From: Treponema sp.
GTDB taxonomy: Bacteria > Spirochaetota > Spirochaetia > Treponematales > Breznakiellaceae
DNA: 32,907 nucleotides
NCBI GenBank assembly: GCA_031281025.1
Contig: JAITFY010000005.1
Span: 1 to 32,907 of the forward strand
Reading direction: 5' to 3'
Below, one piece after another: positions 29,901 to 32,907 of this stretch. Position numbers and translations under genes: made by a program. Every line of letters starts with the position of its first letter. Position 1 is the stretch's first letter. Under the pieces are notes generated by a model, which saw nothing but the letters and a program-made list of their open reading frames with translations, did no database searches and was not told the origin of the DNA.

Positions 29901-31364
29901 ACCGGCATCCTGGAACGTTTCGCAAACAGCGAGGAAAAAATCACGCAGGATTGGCAGACAGCCGAGCAGCGTATCAGTTTGGAGCAGAGGAATTCTGTCT
30001 CTGCAATGGCTGATAAATTAACAACAGACCTTGAAAGACTCAAGCAGGAAACATCTGCGTTTGAAATGGGCATTCGGGAAGAATTGCGCAGCGTTGATGA
30101 AGCGCGCGCATCATTGATAGTGCAGCGCAAGCACGACCTTGATGAAATTCGCGTTTCTGCAGAAAACGAAGTTAAAACACAAATTGGTCAATATCAAATA
30201 TCCATGCAGGAGATATTGCGGCAAAAACAAAGAGAATTGGAAAAAGAACTAGAAGATATCAGTATCCGCTGCAGCAACGAATATACATCACTCGAAGATA
30301 CTGCGCGTAATACACGGCAAAGCCTTGACGATTGGCAGGCTCAGTATTTAGCCAGAATGCGCGAAATGGATGAAAGCCTGGAAAAACTTGGCAGACATTC
30401 AAGAGAAGCTGCATCCGAGAATGACGACCGGTTTGCTTTATTCCGCACAAACCTGGAAGATATCCGCAAGGAACTTAGTATTCAGAAAAAGATCATCGAC
30501 CAGACAGAAGATTTAAACTCTGTACTTGAAAGGCGCAAAGAAGAAATCAATACCGATCTTAACAGGCTGGATCAAAGAAGAAGCGAAATTGCCGAGCTTG
30601 AAAATCAATTGAATCATGTAAGAAGGCTTGGAGATGATGTAAACAACAAGATGACCCGCTTCCTCTCCGAAAACCGGCGTATAGAACTTATGGAAGAAAG
30701 TTTTGGCAGGCTGTTAAAAACATCCGCCGTAGTGGAAGAAAATCTAAAGTCTGTTACATCTTCGAATGATATTCTCCAGGCAGAACAGGTAAAAATACGA
30801 AAACTGGAAGAAGCAATAAAAGATGTCGAAGAAAAATACCAGCGTGTAGAAAAGAAAAACGAAGTACTCGAAGAAACCTCCGAAGCAATCGACCGTAACT
30901 TTAAAGCATTGCAAAAAACTGAAGGCTCAGTTAAAAATGCAGAGCAGACAATTTCCATGCTTTCTGGCCAATTTGATAACATACATTCATCAATCGAAGA
31001 TTTAGCTGCACAAAACGAAAAGGCAACAAATGCCATTGATAAAATTACCGTTCTTGATGAATCTCTTGTCCAGATTGAAAAGCGCATCAATGACATGAAC
31101 GTTGCCCGTGAATGGGTTGCAAAAACAGAAACCAGGTTAAATGAACTTAACAAAGAAGCAAAAGAACATGTTAAATTGATCAAGGGCCTTTTTGAAAGCG
31201 AAAAAGGAAAAACCCCTGTAAACGAAGGGGCTCCGCCGCCGCAGGTTCGCGACAATATCAGAAGGCTGTACGAGCAGGGATGGAAAACCGAGGAGATTGC
31301 AAAAGCCATGCAGCGTTCCGTTGGCGAGATTGAACTGACTCTGGAGATAATAACCAGAAGATAA
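26961..31364 (+). CDS. Giant coiled-coil membrane-anchored protein (SpiroCoCo-like) with 22-residue repeats
   Basis: A 1467-residue protein resembling the very long coiled-coil proteins of treponemes. A single N-terminal membrane segment (MFTIGNLITLGLAACFLIFY) is followed by almost uninterrupted charged helix. The central part, residues 496-825, is 15 tandem repeats of exactly 22 residues with consensus QQNELSSTLRELKENSETLV plus two residues. Because 22 is two hendecads, the coil is expected to be nearly straight rather than a classical left-handed heptad coil. More irregular coiled coil follows. After a short linker (GAPPPQV) the last 40 residues form a helix-turn-helix-like module (IRRLYEQGWKTEEIAKAM, SVGEIELTLEII). 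A structural role under the inner membrane, near cytoskeletal filaments or flagella, is a guess. The ATG at 26961 is chosen from its spacing to TATAAT; a GTG at 26946 overlaps the GGAGG. Its stop overlaps the next start (TAATG). Confidence 0.88.
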   Translation: MFTIGNLITLGLAACFLIFYRVTDKNNRSLDKVKKFADKCKDEIAAYVDEKGMAVKNFGIDLEIEKKAAVQLMKNIQQLTEEDLAKKSETIARIEGHIKAFELSLEELFGMTDRVQENLSRIRDESAFVENTNKRVSEAKDKFEHVEKALLAAVKNLKDTEAYLEKKNVEHLEQTAQEVLISTKSYISDFEVTAQVIEQKIEDHREAVIKIEREREAILNHDMEQVKNLLKDVLENAGKRADKLEEAALVKLREQAQERVNQIKVFFEEKIKNTQDTLKTEHVTINEKIKTIHDKCNTEILDISTKHKNTHQEWIKGSAELDNMAKKQKEEIITSLARQQEEITNALTKEREAINTSLVQQQNDWKNNFYEFKRVAEKQRMDLEGNLTSTKTELNQSIIELRTKSEAVIKQQHDELDTAIKLHQKEIVTSIAEHKENSAAAVKKQQQETGEILSKLSSSLSNLQAQSNDIKNQHSEQLGVILSQVREKSNAAVIQHEKELSEIINELKANSGVAVNQQQNEINYTLKTLKENTEAAVRSQQNELTTVLKELKENAENLVSSQQEELSSALTELKNKTQMSVKSQQEELSSELSELKEKTETIVLSQQNELSSTISELKETSETLVRTQQNELSSALKVLKETSDMLASSQQEELSSTLRGLKENSETLVRAQQNELSSAIRILKESSETLISSQHEEISSALMELKESAETKILSQQKELSSTLSELKEKTDTIARTQQNELSLTLRGLKENSETLVSSHQEELSSTLRELKENSETKILSQQNELSSTLQKIRQNTETAVIQQKNEIDLSLKELKEKSNASFTNQIEDLSGSLNKQMEEWKLLCKDTEQNIIFANEKRLDEYSKTHEEAVKQLINLADDAATLENELRKSMQEVITRIKNDFSGFENESSVNMEAAAAAFETQALALRKEIEDTNRELDDIRKQASNNVSEKLISFENTFTAELGKRASEMGRQIADWQTGILERFANSEEKITQDWQTAEQRISLEQRNSVSAMADKLTTDLERLKQETSAFEMGIREELRSVDEARASLIVQRKHDLDEIRVSAENEVKTQIGQYQISMQEILRQKQRELEKELEDISIRCSNEYTSLEDTARNTRQSLDDWQAQYLARMREMDESLEKLGRHSREAASENDDRFALFRTNLEDIRKELSIQKKIIDQTEDLNSVLERRKEEINTDLNRLDQRRSEIAELENQLNHVRRLGDDVNNKMTRFLSENRRIELMEESFGRLLKTSAVVEENLKSVTSSNDILQAEQVKIRKLEEAIKDVEEKYQRVEKKNEVLEETSEAIDRNFKALQKTEGSVKNAEQTISMLSGQFDNIHSSIEDLAAQNEKATNAIDKITVLDESLVQIEKRINDMNVAREWVAKTETRLNELNKEAKEHVKLIKGLFESEKGKTPVNEGAPPPQVRDNIRRLYEQGWKTEEIAKAMQRSVGEIELTLEIITRR
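28446..29435 (+). repeat. Fifteen tandem 66-base repeats in the coiled-coil gene
   Basis: Fifteen consecutive in-frame 66-base units (28446-29435 is exactly 15 x 66) encode the 22-residue coiled-coil repeats. Units have diverged, but words such as the one encoding GLKENSETLV recur in units 8 and 12. Neighbouring pairs also resemble each other, suggesting expansion by unequal exchange of blocks larger than one unit. No unit carries an insertion or deletion. Confidence 0.92.
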
Positions 31365-32113
31365 TGGATTATACTGCCTGGAATAACTTTGTAAAAGCAA
31401 GAGAAAGTTTTCGCAATACAGTTGAGGATTTGTCGTTATCCCTGCCAAACTTAAAGGGTATCCAGCAAAAATTTGCAAACAGCCGCGGCGAAAATTGCGC
31501 CTATACGGTGGAAACTCCGGTTGTGTATAATACTGCGCTTGATGACATAACCAATAAAGATAAAGTAAAGCTAATTTTGGTTGCAGATAATCCGGGACGC
31601 AGAGAACAAGCCGCAGAAAACAGGCGCTACCTTGTTGGTCCGTCCGGAAAGATAGCGGGCAAATTTTTCCGCGACAACCCTTCACTTGGCATTGACTTTC
31701 AAAAAAATGTAATTATCCTTAACAAGACGCCGGTTCACAGCCCCCGTACAGTAGAGTTACGCGAATTATGCCGCATGGAAACTGCCAACGGACAATTAAC
31801 TGCTGCACTTGAAAATTCGCAAAGAACCATGGCGGAATTGCTTATCAACTTTCATGAAACGCTTGAATGTCCTGTGTGGATAACAGGTTATTCGGAAATG
31901 CGAAAAAATGGAATCTTTGAAGTTTACACAGAATCCCTAAAAAAGCTGTATGCGGACAAGAAGGACTTGTACAAACAACTTTTTGTTTTCCGCCATTTTT
32001 CCATGAATCAGTTTACTATTGACTTAAAGCAGCAAGCTTTGCCTGGAGAAAGTGTCGCAAAAAGCTTAAAGCGGATTGGCGCGGCGTATAGGGACAGGAT
32101 ATTGTATATGTAA
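31364..32113 (+). CDS. Uracil-DNA-glycosylase-fold protein
   Basis: A 249-residue protein that I place in the uracil-DNA glycosylase superfamily by motif. LILVADNPGRREQ (about residues 70-82) corresponds to the GEAPGxxED motif A, with RRYLVGPSGKIAGKFF matching the following 'F.G..G..L' loop. VIILNKTPVHSP matches the 'vyitNvvkhrPp' strand, and FVFRHFSMNQ matches the HPS-type motif near the C-terminus. The acidic catalytic position of motif A differs (Asn-Pro-Gly, then Glu-Gln), so glycosylase activity is not certain. Its ATG overlaps the coiled-coil stop as TAATG with no independent ribosome-binding site, so expression is translationally coupled to that gene. About 65 N-terminal residues precede the fold and are not recognised. 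Confidence 0.72.
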   Translation: MDYTAWNNFVKARESFRNTVEDLSLSLPNLKGIQQKFANSRGENCAYTVETPVVYNTALDDITNKDKVKLILVADNPGRREQAAENRRYLVGPSGKIAGKFFRDNPSLGIDFQKNVIILNKTPVHSPRTVELRELCRMETANGQLTAALENSQRTMAELLINFHETLECPVWITGYSEMRKNGIFEVYTESLKKLYADKKDLYKQLFVFRHFSMNQFTIDLKQQALPGESVAKSLKRIGAAYRDRILYM

Positions 32114-32127
32114 GGTAAAAAGCTGCC

Positions 32128-32157
32128 TTGCTTATAATTACACCCCCATGATACAAT
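32128..32157 (+). promoter_or_regulatory. Promoter of the tandem HD-domain gene, leaderless geometry
   Basis: TTGCTT (32128-32133), an 18-base spacer and TACAAT (32152-32157). The -10 ends six bases before the ATG at 32164, and no Shine-Dalgarno sequence is visible. Confidence 0.6.
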
Positions 32158-32163
32158 ACTCTC

Positions 32164-32907
32164 ATGACAATTAGAATGGATTCACTTATTCAAATACTTG
32201 CTCAGGCTCTGGACATGGTTGAAATAGCCTATTTGGGAAGGACAACCAACCATGGCAAGCGGATAGCGGTTTTATGTGCAGCAATGGCACGACGGCTGGG
32301 TATGACAGAACCTGAAGTTTCGGATGTAGTTTCATGCGCCCTGTTGCACGACAATGCTTTGACAGAATTTATTTTGCTGCAACAAGGGCGGGAAAAGGAC
32401 GAAAAAAACTTTGGCGTACACTGTGTAATTGGCCAGCAAAATGTGGAAATTCTCCCCTTTAACGGAAACATTGATGGATACATTCAATACCACCATGAAC
32501 AGGCTGACGGACTTGGACCTTTCAAATTAAAAGAAGGAAACTTTCCATTGGGAGCAGAGATCATTGCAGCAGCGGACTTTGTTGATACCCGGTGGAATTT
32601 GGAAACTGTTTCTCTGGAGAAACTGCCGTTAGTGCTAGAATATATCGAAACAGAAATTCACCGCCATTTTACAAAACGTGCCGGAAATGCGCTATTGGAA
32701 ATACTGGACGAGAGAATGTTAGCTTCCCTGCAGAATGGTGTAATTTACGATACTGTCCTGTACAGTATTCCTGTCTGGATCATGGATACAAATGATCCTG
32801 CGCTGTTACCATTTGCAGAGCTTATCTCCCGTATCATCGATTATAAATCAGCATCGACAGGTATCCATACACAGCAAATTGCAAACCGCATCTGGCTGAT
32901 GGCCGAA
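32164..32907 (+). CDS. Tandem HD-domain phosphohydrolase, 3' end outside window
   Basis: The frame is open from the ATG at 32164 to the right edge (248 codons). The first HD-type domain covers about residues 20-150: His30 (TTNHGKRIAVLC), the HD pair His62-Asp63 (ALLHDNALTEF), His96-region GVHCVIGQQNV, and HHEQADGLGPF, a GYP-like loop that lacks the Tyr-Pro order. IIAAADFVDTRW follows as in HD-GYP proteins. The last 25 residues, IIDYKSASTGIHTQQIANRI, look like the start of a second domain (compare DAKxxYTxGHSxRVA), so the full protein probably has two HD domains. Likely roles are cyclic-di-GMP or other nucleotide hydrolysis or binding. It starts 50 bases after the glycosylase-fold gene with its own promoter. 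Confidence 0.85.
   Translation, partial: MTIRMDSLIQILAQALDMVEIAYLGRTTNHGKRIAVLCAAMARRLGMTEPEVSDVVSCALLHDNALTEFILLQQGREKDEKNFGVHCVIGQQNVEILPFNGNIDGYIQYHHEQADGLGPFKLKEGNFPLGAEIIAAADFVDTRWNLETVSLEKLPLVLEYIETEIHRHFTKRAGNALLEILDERMLASLQNGVIYDTVLYSIPVWIMDTNDPALLPFAELISRIIDYKSASTGIHTQQIANRIWLMAE

Noticed and set aside
29435-30130. 231-codon antisense frame within the coiled-coil gene (and a similar one at 30614-31309)
   Set aside because: Ser/Leu-rich translation is the expected mirror of Glu/Lys/Gln-rich coiled-coil coding DNA; no start signals or recognisable motifs.
1-32907. CRISPR arrays, tRNA or rRNA genes, insertion sequences and prophage genes
   Set aside because: I looked for regular spacer-repeat patterns, cloverleaf-like segments in gaps, transposase motifs and terminal inverted repeats, and saw none. 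The regular 66-base repeats are coding coiled coil, not CRISPR.

Overview
The window looks like a chromosomal segment of a free-living or gut-associated spirochaete, most likely a Treponema-type anaerobe. This is inferred from gene content, not from a marker gene. The supporting signs are a giant coiled-coil protein of the kind seen in treponemes, relaxed lipoboxes (VFAGC, ILLSC), many secreted beta-barrel and lipoprotein genes, an NADH-linked Nuo/Hyd-type flavoprotein pair, and moderate-to-low GC with frequent TTG/GTG starts. No rRNA, tRNA, CRISPR array, insertion sequence or prophage was seen.

Left part (1-5388). Two minus-strand genes encode the NuoF-like (cut by the left edge) and NuoE-like subunits of an electron-bifurcating hydrogenase or NADH:acceptor complex, with a good promoter in front. 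They are followed by a small unknown plus-strand gene and a convergent 843-residue lipoprotein with four FIVAR-like helical repeats. Upstream of the lipoprotein lies a 333-base gene-free stretch holding a 13-base G run and an 18-base inverted repeat.

Middle part (5389-16932). A TIM-barrel sugar isomerase and cysS come first. They lead into a tight unit of ECF sigma factor, zinc-finger anti-sigma factor, small secreted protein, and an IPT/TIG plus transglutaminase-fold lipoprotein that has lost its catalytic Cys. An archaeal-type UMP kinase follows. After that come a two-TM helical-repeat protein (minus), an HD-GYP-like protein with altered metal ligands, a CorC/HlyC-type CBS protein, aldose 1-epimerase (minus) and a PagL-like outer-membrane barrel (minus).

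Envelope export block (16996-24727, all minus). In transcription order: an HtrA/DegP-type protease, a Phd/VapC toxin-antitoxin pair with a palindromic promoter, then a LolD-like ATPase, two MacB/LolCE-type permeases, a LolA-like periplasmic protein and an outer-membrane beta-barrel. The last five read as one lipoprotein- or envelope-trafficking operon.

Right part (24796-32907, all plus). A secreted protein with NlpC/P60-like Cys and His signatures, a HAD hydrolase, a 1467-residue coiled-coil protein containing 15 exact-length 22-residue repeats, a uracil-DNA-glycosylase-fold protein translationally coupled to it, and a tandem HD-domain protein cut by the right edge.

The most unusual cross-cutting signal is promoter geometry. 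Several genes without a Shine-Dalgarno sequence (galM, the HAD gene, the coiled-coil gene, the last HD gene, and more weakly cysS) have a -10 hexamer ending exactly 6 or 7 bases before the start codon. This implies leaderless mRNAs.
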